NCBI GenBank assembly: GCA_963693285.1
Contig: OY848922.1
Location: forward strand, 873,001 to 937,000
Origin: Xestospongia muta
Taxonomy: Eukaryota > Porifera > Demospongiae > Haplosclerida > Petrosiidae
DNA: 64,000 bases
Direction of reading: 5' to 3'
Shown here: positions 25,741 through 39,500 of the stretch, piece by piece
How positions within the stretch are numbered: position 1 is the stretch's first letter
Layout: each line of letters begins with the position of its first letter
Notes under the pieces: model-generated
Database searches by the model: none
Told to the model about the DNA's origin: nothing
Seen by the model: the letters and a program-made list of their open reading frames with translations, nothing else
Program-made: the position numbers and the translations under genes

Positions 25741-28700
25741 ATGGCTGTAGCGAGCGAGGTAGTAAGGGCTGCAGGACAGGAGAGTCTATTATCTGTACCT
25801 GTCTCTCTACCTTATGTTGATGAACCTATCCTCCTCTCTGTAGGAGATAGAGTTACTATACCAACTGAATTTTGGAACTATGCAGCTGATAGTGTTAATA
25901 TGATTAGTAAGGTTGATAAAAGATTGAAAAAGAGAGGTCAGCCCTGGTTATCAGATGTCTCAGATCCTACTATCACTGGTGTTGTAAGATGGTTAGGAAC
26001 ATTACCTCCTATTAGTGATACACAATTATTTGCTGGAATACAAACAGTAAGTGTATATAGATCTTTATCAATTATGTAAAGGAAATTATTTATATGTAAA
26101 TTCTCGTTTACATAGGACACTCCTGTCTCTACTGACAACCATGGTCCTAGTGGTACTTATGCTGATCAAACATATTTTACTTGTCCTGAAGGACATGGAG
26201 TCTTCCTTCCAGTGGAGTATGTAGTCTGTCACTCAAAAAATATAAAAGAGTCACCAACACCAGCTTATCCTATGAATGCCAGACCACATGGTATTGCATT
26301 AGTTATGGTGATGAAAGAATACCTTGATGGTGAGCGGCGTAAAGGAGCTGAATATGATACTCAAAATTTCATTTCTACTTTTGAGCACTTACAATACTCA
26401 GTTCGATCCTATACCAAATTTACTCGCTCACAGATGATACAACTAGTAGAAGAGATAGTTAGTATGGATCACACAGCTTATGACAGCTTTGTCTGTTGTA
26501 TAGTAGCTGCTGGAGGTAATAACCACTATGTACGATGTAGTGATGACAAACATGTTAATGTCTATGAACTAGTAGACAAAATACAACAGTGTTCTACCCT
26601 TCAAGGAAAACCAAAGATTTTTTTTATTAACTGTAATCGTCAAGAAAGTCAACATGCACCTCCACCTACTCCATATGAGATTGGTTCTGATACACTTGTC
26701 ATGTGGTCAACTCAAAAGGGATGTTCTTCTAGTAACTCACGTACTGTTGGACGCTATTTTGTGTTTTATTTAGAAAAGGTTATCAAATTAAAATCAAAGA
26801 CCACCAACCTCCTTTCAATGACAAGTGAAGTATCTGCAATTGTGAGCATTATCCCTCCATTTATATCTCGTCGTACTAAGAAATGCACAGCACAATGTCC
26901 TGAAGTAGAGTCACAATTAAAAAGTAAAGTCTACTTTTTCTATGAAGATGAATTACCTGGTAAGTATATTAATGTTATAATAATAGAAACTTATATTATT
27001 ATTATTATTAGATTATTCTGGTTTACTGGACAAAGCTCTTGATGAAGGCTATGTCACTGTTAAGTGGACCAAACTTACCTTGTCTGGTGCACCAGCTACT
27101 GGAAAGTCCTCCATTATCAAGTTGCTACTCAATGAACCTCCACCTGACAACCATCATAGTACTCCTGTCATCAAAGCACCTGAAGTAAGGAAGGTAGAGA
27201 TTGCTGGTCTCATAGCAGAAGGAGAACCAACTGGTTCATCTAGTACCCAGTGTTGGGGTAAGGTAGACTATGAGTCTCTAAAAACTATGGTTACTAGAAC
27301 CATGAAAGGAGGTATCAAGTCTAAACCATCAGTGTCGGAAGGAGAAGATGTAGACAACAGTATACAGGGTGATGAATCTGGTGATGATGACACTGATGAT
27401 GACGATATAGGTCATGAAAATCCTGCATTGACCACACCTACCAAAGAAATCCCTGATTTTACTTCCTTACCTAGTCCACTTTCTCACGCAAGAGAAGAGG
27501 TGGTTCGACTATTACCTACTGTATCAAAGTCTGATGAGCTTTATAACACTCACTGGATATATGTTATAGATTCTGGAGGTCAGGCTGCATTCCTAGATAT
27601 TGCTCCTGCTCTGCTACATTATAATCCAGTCAACATTCTTACACTCAAGTTAAATGAGAAGCTTAAAGATCAACCCAAATTTTACTTCAGTGTTAGAGGA
27701 AAACAAATTGGTGAGCCAGTGGAACGACAGATGACACACCTCCAACTTCTTGAAGCATCATTTCGTTCACTATCATCTGTAAATCCACCTAATCTTCGTA
27801 ACATTTACAGCAAATTTTCCCACACTGAGCCTCACCATATAGTACTGGGGACATACTATGATAAGATTAGTGAGTGTAGTGAGTCTCTGGATGATAAAGA
27901 TGCTATCCTTTGGTCCACTTTGAAGCGATTCGATGAGGTACGACTAAACTATCGTGAAGGCAGAGAGAAGGTCATCTTTCCAGTCAATGCAATTGGTAGA
28001 GGAGATAATGAGGTTAAAATGGCCAATACAATTCGTCGTAAGATATGTCAGTTTTACATTGAGGCAGAGATCCCAGCTCGATGGTTCTTGTTCCAGTTAG
28101 ATTTAGACCAGCTACACAAGACCCATAATACCACAATCATCAGCAAATCTAAATGTTTGGAGATTGGTGCACCATTGAAGATGGATGGTAACGATATCGA
28201 AGCAGCCCTGAAGTATTACCATGATCTGACCATCTTCCTTTACTTTCACAAAGTCCTCCCTAATGTTGTATTCCTCCATCCACAGCCACTTTTTGATAAA
28301 CTCTCTGAGTTGATCAGTATCTCTTTTGCTGATGCTGTGGATCATTTAGAGGAGGAGTGTGATATTGATCTTCCTCCAGGAGCTCACAAACAACTCAAGA
28401 ATGAAGGAACCTTTGAAAAGAGATTGCTGGAATCATGCTTATCACAAGGATTTTCTGCTGAATTTTCAATTGATGATTTTCTAAAGTTAATGGAAGATGT
28501 ATTTATCATTGCATCTCTACCTCAGCCAGGAAAGTATTTTCTTCCAAGTGTCCTTCCTACTGCCACTCTCTCAGAAAGTTCTAAAGCCCTCTTTACATCT
28601 AATACAGACCCTCTTATTTTGACGTGGGATATGAAGTCACTTCCTCAAGGTCTCTTTCCTGCTTTGGTCGTCAACCTTCTTAATCGCAAATCTTCACCAC

Positions 28701-30096
28701 AATTTGATCTTGCATCTGGCAATCCACAATATCGTAATGCTATCCAGTTAGACTGTATTGGTCCAGGAGGTGCATTTTTATTAGTCGATGCTTTTTACTG
28801 GCTAGAGATATATTACTCTGGTCCTTCCAACAAATGCTGTGTTATTCGACATTCAGTTAAAGGAGGAGTCAAAGCTGTTGTGAAGAAGTTCCGATACAAG
28901 CTTACTCTATCAATACCTCAGGAGCGTTTTCATTGTACAATACATAAAACAAGTGATCATCTTTGTCGTCCTAATGAAGATCAAAAAAAGCTGACATGTT
29001 GTGAGAAAGGTGCATTAATGGATGATATTAACCAGTTACGTCAGGCACCATGGCTTGTAGAGATGACTAGTTCAGATAAACCTATTGAACAACAAGGTTA
29101 GTAAGTGATCACTTAATATCTAGTAATAAGATGATATGTATTCAGTCTTTGTAACTTAGTTATTTTAATTTATTTATGGTACATTAGTTGTAGACAATTA
29201 GTATTTCCTTGTTTTAACAAATCCCCAATATTAATGATAATACCATATATGGAGACAATAAAATTCCCTCATACTCATCACACTTCATGTACTCACTCCA
29301 TTACTCATACCACAAGTTTATCAAAGAATAACAATTTTGTTATTACTCAATACACATATGAAGTCTTTATAGAGTTACATTTAACACTAATAGTGGTCAC
29401 TGATGTACTATGATACTTGTAATAGAGTATGTTAATACTTTAGTCATTGATATAATAGTTGTAGGTAGACTTGCGTAAATTATTAATATTACTTGTTTTT
29501 TTCAAACTACAAAATTCATAGTTATATATTGACATGTAAGAAAGTAGACAAGTATAATTAAATTTGTAGCACTTTATAAATTTTTAGTACCCACCCATCT
29601 TTACACAATATATCAAGTTATTCATAGTTATATAATGGTGGTCTATAAGGTAGTATAGTTCAATTATACTAATGTTCACATCATGAATTAACTATATAAC
29701 ATACCTCCAAAGTTGGTAAATAAATTAAAAGCACTAAAGTGTCAAACATATATAGTAGCTAAAAAATCAATTATTTTATTCTATCAATATTAATAATGAA
29801 CATTATTTAATTTCATATTAGGTAATATAGCTGATAAACTCTTGGATCAACAACCTCCCATTCAAGAAATAACTACACATGCTAGAACTGCAGAGTGGAA
29901 TCAATTGGGTGTACAACTAGGACTGGATGGTGTTGGTTTAGCTGGGTGTCGTGACTATACCAGTATGTATCAGTTATGGAAACAGGAGAAAGCTGATAAT
30001 GCAACAAGAAGGAATTTAATATCTGCTTTAAGAGCTATTAGACAGAATGATGTAGCAAAAAGATACGAAGATTATCTGAAAACAGTTTCTGAGTAA
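25741..30096 (+). CDS. Array copy 5: CAP-Gly, pseudocaspase, Roc-like GTPase, Death
   Basis: Exons 25741-26046, 26116-26959, 27012-29096 and 29822-30096 give about 1169 aa. The caspase-like exon reads CIVAAGGN at the His site and FFINCNRQE at the Cys site. The GTPase motifs are intact. The Death exon matches those of copies 1 and 4 apart from single changes (MYQLWKQEK). With the following copy 6 it forms a block that repeats copies 1 and 2, including the intergenic sequence. Confidence 0.88.
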
Positions 30097-30909
30097 ACCT
30101 AAGGTATGTTTCAAATTCCTCCACAAAATGATTTTATCTCATGGCAATCTTCCCCTTTAGACTAGACCTTTTAAATTTTCTTATGATGTACTTTTAATTG
30201 ACTACTTTTATTTATCATTTGAATATGTTTACTTTTTAGTTTGTATCAAATTGTGTCCTTCTCTTTTAGTTTTATAAAAGTTGTTTATTCTTAATATCAA
30301 TGTAAGAGTGTCTTCATCTGATGATAAACATGGTGACTTACTTTTGAATTTTTATTCTTTTGTTTGATCTTTATTTATTATAGTTTATTATTATTATTAT
30401 TATTATAAAGAACTAGTTAATATTTATTATAGGTTTAGTATCATTATTGTAGTGAACTTTTTAATTTGACTGATTGTGTCCTTTACTTATTTGATTAATT
30501 TTGTAAAAGTGTGTATTAATTTTTCAACAAAGACATTTTCAATCCAGTATCATTGATGTACACATTATGAGATGACAAGTACTATATCATTACTGTGTGT
30601 GTGTATGTGTGTGTAGATGATATCTCTAATACCATGAACTTGATGTAGAACGTTGTGTACTATTATAAGTTTGTCCACTATAAACTCCTCCTCCTTGTTG
30701 ACCATATTGTTGTTGAGTAGAATAGTTCATTGTACCACTACTAGGGTGAGATAAGAGCTCCCTGAAGTAATTGAACAAATCTTAGAGAAATAGTAGTAAT
30801 ACAGATCAATCCACAACATGAACGAGTAGTGTCCTCTAATATATCTAGTCAGTAGATAATAAAAATGGGCGTTTTATAGATAATTGCATTCTATTAGACT
30901 GATAGTGCT
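30097..30909. other. Intergenic region, copies 5-6
   Basis: Near-identical to 3214-3998. It contains one hnRNP H relic and otherwise nothing recognised. Confidence 0.8.
30626..30744 (-). pseudogene. hnRNP H last-exon fragment (relic)
   Basis: Same truncated piece as at 3733-3851, with the same breakpoint (ccactactag/ggtgag), supporting duplication of the copy 1-2 block as a unit. Confidence 0.85.
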
Positions 30910-33900
30910 ATGGCCGTAGCAAGCGAGGTAGCAAGGGCTGCTGGACAGGAGAGTCTATTATCTGTACCTGTCTCTCTACCTTATGTTGATGAACCTATCC
31001 TCCTCTCTGTAGGAGATAGAGTTACTATACCTACTGAATTTTGGAAAACTGCAGCTGGTTGTGTTAATCGTTTAAATTCGGGGACCTGGTTATCAGATGT
31101 CTCAGATCCTGTTATAGCTGGTGTTGTAAGATGGTTAGGAACATTACCTCCTATTAGTGATACACAATTATTTGCTGGAATACAAACAGTAAGTTTGATC
31201 GTGACTAACTAAAGGATGCAATTAATAACCAAATTCTTCTCATTGCACAGGACTCTCCTATTTCTACTGACAACCATGGATCTAGTGGTACTTATGCTGA
31301 TCAGACTTATTTTACTTGTCCTGAAGGACATGGAGTCTTCCTTCCAGTGGAGTATGTAGTCCATCACTCCAAAGATATAAAAGAGACACCAACACCAGCT
31401 TATCCTATGAATGCCAGACCACATGGTATTGCATTAGTTATGGTGGTGGAAGAGTGGTTTGAAGGAGCTCAATATGATACTCAGAATTTAATCTCTACTT
31501 TCAACTACTTACAATACACAGTTCGACCTTGTACCAATGTTACTAGTTTACAGATGATACAACTAGTAGAAGAGATAGCTAGTATGGATCACACATCTTA
31601 CGACAGCTTTGTCTGTTGTATATCAGCTGCTGGAAACTATAACCACTATGTACGAGGTAGTGATGGCAAATTTGTTAATGTTTATGAACTAGTAGACAGA
31701 GTACAGCAATGTTCTACCCTTCAGGGAAAACCAAAGATTTTTTTAATTAACTGTTATCGCCAGGAATACCATATACCTCCAGGTATACCATATAAGATTG
31801 GTTCTGATATGCTTATCGTGTGGTCAACTCAAAAAGGACGTTCTTTTCATCTTTCAAGTACCATTGGATCCTTTCTCGTGTTTCATTTAAAGAAAACTAT
31901 CAACTTAAAATCAAAGACCACTGACTTCCTTTCAATGACAAATGAAGTAGCTGCAATTGTGAGCATGTTCCCTCCATACAAATCTCATCATAGTGGGGAA
32001 TGTATAGGACAATGTCCTGAAATTGAGTCACAATTAAAAAGTAAAGTCTACTTTTTCTATGAAGATGAATTACCTGGTAAGTATATTAATGTTATAATAA
32101 TAGAAACTTATATTATTATTTTTATTAGATTATTCTGGTTTACTGGACAAAGCTCTTGATGAAGGCTATGTCACTGTTAAGTGGACAAAACTTACCTTGT
32201 CTGGTGCACCAGCTACTGGAAAGTCCTCCATTATCAAGTTACTACTCAATGAGCCTCCACCCGACAACCATCATAGTACTCCTGTCATCAAAGCACCTGA
32301 AGTAAGGAGGATAGAGATTTCTAATCTTGTAGCGGGAGGAGAATCAACTGGTTCATCTAGTACCCAGTGTTGGGATAAGGTAGACTACGAGTCTCTAATA
32401 GCTATGGTTACTAGAACCATGAAAGGAGCTATCAAGTCTAAACCATCAGTGTCAGAAGAAGATATAGAATCTGATGAATCTGATGATGATGATATAGGTC
32501 ATGAAAATTCTCCATTGACCACACCTACCAAAGAAAGCCCTGAAGTCACGTCCTTACCTAGTCCACTTTCTCGAGCAAGAGAAGAGGTGGCTCGACTATT
32601 ACCTACTGTATCAAAGTCTGATGAGCTTTATAACACTCACTGGATATATGTTATAGATTCTGGGGGTCAGGCTGCATTCTTAGATATTGCTCCTGCTCTG
32701 CTACATTATAATCCAGTCAACATTCTTACACTCAAGTTAAATGAGAAGCTTGAAGATCAACCCAAATTTTACTTCAGTGTTAGAGGAAAACAAATTGGTG
32801 AGCCAGTGGAACGACAGATGACACACCTTCAACTTCTTGAAGCATCATTTCGTTCACTATCATCTGTAAATCCGCCTAATCTTCACAACATTTACAGCAA
32901 ATTTTCCCACACTGAGCCTCACCATATAGTACTGGGGACATACTATGATAAGATTAGTGAGTGTAGTGAGTCTCTGGATGATAAAGATGCTACCCTTTGG
33001 TCCACTCTGAAGCGATTTGATGAGGTACGACTAAACTATCGTGAATTTAGAGAGAAGGTCATCTTTCCAGTCAATGCAATTGGCAGAGGAGATAATGAGA
33101 TTAAAATGGCCAATATGATTCGTCGTAAGATATGTCAGTTTTACATTGAAGCAGAAATCCCAGTTCGATGGTTCTTGTTCCGACTAGATTTAGACCAGCT
33201 ACACAAGACCCATAATACCACAATCATCAGTAAATCTAAATGTTTGGAGATTGGTGCACCATTGAAGATGGATGGTAATGATGTTGAAGCAGCCCTAAAG
33301 TATTACCATGATCTGACCATCTTCCTTTACTTTCACAAAGTCCTCCCTAATGTTGTATTCCTCCATCCACAGCCACTTTTTGATAAACTCTCTGAGTTGA
33401 TCAGTATCTCTTTTGCTGATGCTGTGGATCATTTAGAGGATGAGTGTGATATCTATCCTCCTCCAGGAGCTCACAAACAACTCAAGAATGAAGGAACCTT
33501 TGAAAAGAGATTGCTGGAATCATGTTTATCACAAGGATTTTCTGCTGAATTTTCGATTGATGATTTTCTAAAGTTAATGGAAGATGTATTTATCATTGGA
33601 TCTCTACCTCAGCCAGGAAAGTATTTTCTTCCAAGTGTCCTCCCTACTGCCACTCTCTCAGAAAGTTCTAAAGCCATCTTTACATCTAATACAGATCCTC
33701 TCATTTTGACGTGGGATATGAAGTCACTCCCACAAGGTCTTTTTCCTGCTTTGGTCGTCAACCTTCTTAATCGCAAATCTTCACCACAATTTGATCTTGA
33801 CTCTTCATCTGGTAATTTACAATATCGTAACGCCATTCATATGCAATGCATTGGTCTAGGCGGTGCAGTTCTATTAGTTGATGCTATTTACTGGCTAGAG

Positions 33901-34182
33901 ATTTATTACACTGGTCCTTCTAACAAATGCTGTGTTATTCGACATTCAGTTAAAGAAGGAGTCAAAGCTGTTGTGGAGAAGTTTCGATACAAGCTTACTC
34001 TATCAATACCTCAGGAGTGTTTTCATTGTACGGTGCATAAAACAAGTGATCATCTTTGTCGTCCTAATGAAGATCAGAAGAGGGTGACATGTTGTAACAA
34101 CATTGTACTATTGGCTGATATTAACCAGTCACGTCAGGCACCATGGCTTGTAGAGATGACTAGTTCAGAAAATATCTACTAA
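30910..34182 (+). CDS. Array copy 6: CAP-Gly, pseudocaspase, Roc-like GTPase, no Death
   Basis: Exons 30910-31188, 31251-32076 and 32129-34182 give about 1052 aa. It is the sister of copy 2: same short CAP-Gly loop (NRLNSGTW), nearly identical caspase-like exon (CISAAGNY, FLINCYRQE), the same shortened acidic linker and the same premature SSENIY-stop from loss of the 3' donor. The P-loop, DSGGQ and GTYYD are kept. Two good Death exons follow at 34671 and 35423 but no obvious donor connects to them; a cryptic donor upstream of the stop cannot be excluded. Confidence 0.85.
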
Positions 34183-34620
34183 TAAGATGATATGTATTCA
34201 GTCTTTGTAACTTAGTTATTTAATTTTATTTATGGTACATTAGTTGTAGACAATTAGTATTTCCTTGTTTTAACAAATCCCCAATATTAATGATAACACC
34301 ATATATGGAGATAATAAAATTCCCTCATACTCATCACACTTCATGTACTCACTCCATTACTCATACCATAAGTTTATCAAAGAATAACAATTTTGTTATT
34401 AGTCAATACACATACGAAGTCTTTATAGAGTCACATTTAACACTAATAGTGGTCACTGATGTACTATGATACTTGTAATAGAGTATGTTAATAGTTTAGT
34501 CATTGATATAATAGTTGTAGGTAGACTTGAGTAAATTATTAATATTACTTGTTTTTTTCTAACTACAAAATTCATTTTCATATAATGTAGTTTTTACATA
34601 TTGGCTATATATTCAGTTAT

Positions 34621-34655
<35 letters not shown>

Positions 34656-34670
34656 CTCTCATTAACACAG

Positions 34671-35008
34671 ATATATCTACCATTTTAAAGAAAGTACCAG
34701 TTACTCGTGACCTACTTGATCTATTAGCTTGTATCAAACATAAATGGAAAATAATTGGAGTAGTACTAGAAGTTGAACACAGTGATTTGGAGGGGTTGTC
34801 TCAAAGTAACAAGGATGACAGTACACGACTATATGAAGTACTTGAGGCTTGGATGAATACCAGGTCAACTGACGTTACTTGGGAAACAGTCATCACAGCT
34901 GTTGAAGGACCTATTGTTGACCAAAAATCAACAGCTGTCAAGATACGAGAGTTTCTGAGTGAACCTAATGTATATTCTAAATACCTTGGAAAAAAGGACT
35001 TTGTCTAA
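34671..35008 (+). CDS. Stranded Death-domain exon after copy 6
   Basis: Acceptor aacacag at 34670, preceded by a (TC)n tract, then a phase-1 exon of 338 nt, the same length as the last exon of copy 7. It encodes DISTILKKVPVTRDLLDLLA, WKIIGVVLEV, YEVLEAW and VTWETVITAVEGPIV, a typical Death domain, then KYLGKKDFV-stop. It is intact, which is surprising if it is never used. Without a donor in copy 6 it would need a cryptic donor, trans-splicing or read-through. Confidence 0.6.
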
Positions 35009-35422
35009 TGCCATAGCCTTCCCCTTTAGGCTAGATCTTTTATATTTTCCTATGATGTGCCTTTAATTTGACTACTATATTTGTTTACTTCTTATTTTGT
35101 AAATTTGACTGATCAAATTGTGTCCTTCTCTTTTAGTTTTATAAAAGTTGTTTATTCTTAATATCAATGTAAGAGTGTCTTCATCTGATGATAAACATGG
35201 TGACTTAACTTTTGAAGTTATGTTCTTTTATTTGACCATTATTTATTATAGTTTATTATTATTATAAAGAACTATTTAATTTGACTGATTGTGTCCTAAC
35301 TATATACTGTCATCTACATTATATAATATGTCAATAACATAATAACTTGCTTTATTACTTAACAAAAACAGTTCATTTTATTATATCAATATTAACATAC
35401 TCTTTATTTAATTTCATATTAG

Positions 35423-35727
35423 GTAATATAGCTGAAGGAGGTGTTTATGTATCTACTATACCAGATCAACTCTTGGATCAACAACCTACAATTCTAGAAA
35501 TAACTACACATGTTAGAACTGCAGAGTGGAATCAATTGGGTGTACAACTAGGACTGAACGATGTGGATTTAGCTGAACGTCATGACTGTACCAGGATGTA
35601 TCAGTTATGGATACAGGAGAAAGCTGATAATGCAACAAGAAGGAATTTAATATCTGCTTTAAGAGCCATTAGACAGAACAATGTAGCAAAAAGATACGAA
35701 GATTATCTGAAAACAGTTTCTGAGTAA
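35423..35727 (+). CDS. Second stranded Death exon after copy 6
   Basis: Acceptor atattag at 35422, then GNIAEGGVYVSTIPDQLLDQ with a ten-residue insert relative to copies 1, 4 and 5, then the same domain (AEWNQLGVQLGL, MYQLWIQEK, KTVSE-stop). The frame is open. With the exon at 34671 it makes two alternative last exons in series. The 400 bp between them hold nothing recognised. Confidence 0.6.
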
Positions 35728-36183
35728 ACCTAAGGTATGTTCAAATTCCTCCACAAAATGATTTTATCTCATGGCAATTTTTCCCTTTAGACTAGTCATT
35801 TAAATTTTCTTATGACATCCTTTTAATTGACTACTTTTATTTATCATTTGAATATGTTTACTTTTTTATTTTGTATCAAATTGTGTCCTTCTCTTTTAGT
35901 TTTATAAAAGTTGTTTATTCTTAATATCAATGTAAGAGTGTCTTTATCTGATGATAAACATGGTGACTAACTTTTGAATTTTTATTCTTTTGTTTGATCT
36001 TTATTTATTTTATTTTGTTATTGTAGTGAACTATTTAATTCGACTGATTGTATCTTTTGTTTATTTGGTTACTTTTGTAAGTGTGATTATTTTTTCAACA
36101 AAAACATTTTTTTCAATCCAGTATATTATTAATGACTATAATAAGTAATTGTAATATTATAGATAATTACATTCTATTGTGAT
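35728..36183. other. Intergenic region, copies 6-7
   Basis: AT-rich sequence similar to that after other Death exons, ending in the conserved upstream block near 36155. No hnRNP H relic is present here. Confidence 0.7.
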
Positions 36184-36535
36184 CTACACCACTCAAAAAG
36201 TGGGGGGACTCAGTCAAAAAACCTTATATGTAGAATTAAACAATGTTAATTTCTTTAAAGAAAAACAATAACTCGAAACACATATAAAAGGACATGGTAT
36301 ACATCTTCATTAGTCCAAAAAGTTACCAAAGTACTTTTTAAATTCTCGTGCAATGGAAGGTAAATCTAATGAATCTGTGAGTTCCTTATGGATGTGCAGT
36401 AATAGACAGTTATTTAGTCTTTTTTCTGTCATTTTTACATTTTTATACTATACTGACTATCACCCACCCACGTATATAATTGCCTTTTTGCAAAGTGGGG
36501 GCTCAAACCCCCTGCCCCCAATATCTTTGCCAATG
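36184..36535. mobile_element. Probable transposon insertion at the copy 7 start
   Basis: A 352 bp block lies between two copies of ATTGTGAT (36176-36183 and 36536-36543); the second runs directly into the copy 7 start codon. Other copies have the upstream block next to the ATG. An 8 bp target duplication is typical of hAT-type elements, but I see no clear terminal inverted repeats. The interior has a GC-rich piece (gtgggggctcaaacccc). No transposase frame. Confidence 0.6.
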
Positions 36536-36543
36536 ATTGTGAT

Positions 36544-39500
36544 ATGGCTGTAGCAAGGGCTGTAGGACAGGAGAGTCTATTATCTGTGCCTGTCTCTCTA
36601 CCTTATGTTGATGAACCTATCCTCCTCTCTGTAGGAGATAGAGTTACTATACCGACTGAATTTTGGAACTATGCAACTCGATATGCTAATATAAAAAAAA
36701 CTCATACATGGTTGTCAGATGTCTCAGATCCTACTATCACTGGTGTTGTAAAATGGTTAGGAACATTACCTCCTATTAGTGATACACAATTATTTGCTGG
36801 AATACAAACAGTAAGTTTGTCAATTATGTAAAGGACATTATTATTATACAAATTCTCATTTACACAGGACACTCCTGTTTCTACTGACAGACATGGTCCT
36901 AGTGGTATTTATGGTGATCAGGTTTATTTTATTTGTCCTGAAGGACATGGAGTCTTCCTTCCAGTGGAGTATGTAGTCCATCACTCTAAAGATATAAAAG
37001 AGACACCAACACAAGCTTATCCTATGAATGCCAGACCACATGGTATTGCATTAGTTATGACGATTGAAGAATACTCAGATGGTAGAAAGCGTGAAGGAGC
37101 TCAATTTGATACTCAGAATGCCATCTCTACTTTTGAACATTTACAATACACAGTTCGAACATACACCAAATTTACAGGTTCACAGATGATACAACTAGTA
37201 GAAGAGATAGCTAGTATGGACCACACAGCTTATGACAGCTTTGTCTGTTGTATAGCAACACCTGGAAATAATAACCACTATGTACAGTGTAGTGATATGA
37301 AATATGTTAATGTTTATGAACTAGTAGACAAAGTACAACAGTGTCCTACCCTTCAAGGAAAACCAAAGATTTTTTTTATTAACTGTAATCGTCGAAAAAG
37401 TCGACATGTACCTCCACCTACTCCATACAAGATTGGATCTGATACACTCATTATGTGGGCAACTCAAAAGGGACATAATTTTCAAATGGATCCAAATACC
37501 ATTGGATGCTATTTTGTCTTTTATTTAATGAAGGTTATCAAATTAAAATCAAAGACCACCGATCTCCTTTCATTGACAAATGAAGTATCTGTAATTTTGA
37601 GCATGATCCCTCCATTTATATCTCCTCGTAGTTATAGTGAGAAATATATTGCACAATGTCCTGAAGTTGAGTCACAATTAAAAAATAAAGTCTACTTTTT
37701 CTATGAAGATGAATTACCTGGTAAGTATATTAATGTTATAATAATAGAAACTTATATTATTATTTTTATTAGATTATTCTGGTTTACTGGACAAAGCTCT
37801 TGATGAAGGCTATGTCACTGTTAAGTGGACCGAACTTACTTTGTCTGGTGCACCAGCTACTGGAAAGTCCTCCATTATCAAGTTACTACTCAATGAGCCT
37901 CCACCTGACAACCATCATAGTACTCCTGTCATCAAAGCACCTGAAGTAAGGAAGGTAGAGATTGCTGGTCTCATAGCAGGAGGAGAACCAACTGGTTCAT
38001 CTAGTATCCAGTGTTGGGGTAAGGTAGACTACGAGTCTCTAAAAGCTATGGTTACTAGAACCATGAAAGGAGGTATCAAGTCTAAACCATCAGTGTCAGA
38101 AGGAGAAGATGTAGACAACAGTATACAGGGTGATGAATCTGGTGATAATGACACTGATAATGACGATATAGGTCGTGAAAATCTTGCATTGACCACACCC
38201 ATCAAAGAAAGCCCTGAAGTTACTTCCTTACCTAGTCCACTTTCTCCAGCAAGAGAAGAGGTGGTTCGACTATTACCTACTGTATCAAAGTCTGATGAGC
38301 TTTATAACACTCACTGGATATATGTTATAGATTCTGGGGGTCAGGCTGCATTCTTAGATATTGCTCCTGCTCTGCTACATTATAATCCAGTCAACATTCT
38401 TACACTCAAGTTAAATGAGAAGCTTGAAGATCAACCCAAATTTTACTTCAGTGTTAGAGGAAAACAAATTGGTGAGCCAGTGGAACGACAGATGACACAC
38501 CTCCAACTTCTTGAAGCATCATTTCGTTCACTATCATCTGTAAATCCACCTAATCTTCGTAACATTTACAGCAAATTTTCCCACACTGAGCCTCACCATA
38601 TAGTACTGGGGACATACTATGATAAGATTAGTGAGTGTAGTGAGTCTCTGGATGATAAAGATGCTACCCTTTGGTCCACTCTGAAGCGATTTGATGAGGT
38701 ACGACTAAACTATCGTGAATCCAGAGAGAAGGTCATCTTTCCAGTCAATGCAATTGGTAGAGGAGATAATGAGGTTAAAATGGCCAATACAATTCGTCGT
38801 AAGATATGTCAGTTTTACATTGAAGCAGAAATCCCAGCTCGATGGTTCTTGTTCCAGTTAGATTTAGACCAGCTACACAAGACCCATAATACCACAATCA
38901 TCAGCAAATCTAAATGTTTGGAGATTGGTGCACCATTAAAGATGGATGGTAACGATATCGAAGCAGCCCTGAAGTATTACCATGATCTGACCATCTTCCT
39001 TTACTTTCACAAAGTCCTCCCTAATGTTGTATTCCTCCATCCACAGCCACTTTTTGATAAACTCTCTGAGTTGATCAGTATCTCTTTTGCTGATGCTGTG
39101 GATCATTTAGAGGATGAGTGTGATATTGATCTTCCTCCAGGAGCTCACAAACAACTCAAGAATGAAGGAACCTTTGAAAAGAGATTGCTGGAATCATGCT
39201 TATCACAAGGATTTTCTGCTGAATTTTCGATTGATGATTTTCTAAAGTTAATGGAAGATGTATTTATCATTGCATCTCTACCTCAGCCAGGAAAGTATTT
39301 TCTTCCAAGTGTCCTCCCTACTGCCACTCTCTCAGAAAGTTCTAAAGCCATCTTTACATCTAATACAGACCCTCTCATTTTGACGTGGGATATGAAATCA
39401 CTTCCTCAAGGTCTCTTTCCTGCTTTGGTCGTCAACCTTCTCAATCGCAAATCTTCTCCGCAATTTGATCTTGGATCTGGCAATCTACAATATCGTAATG

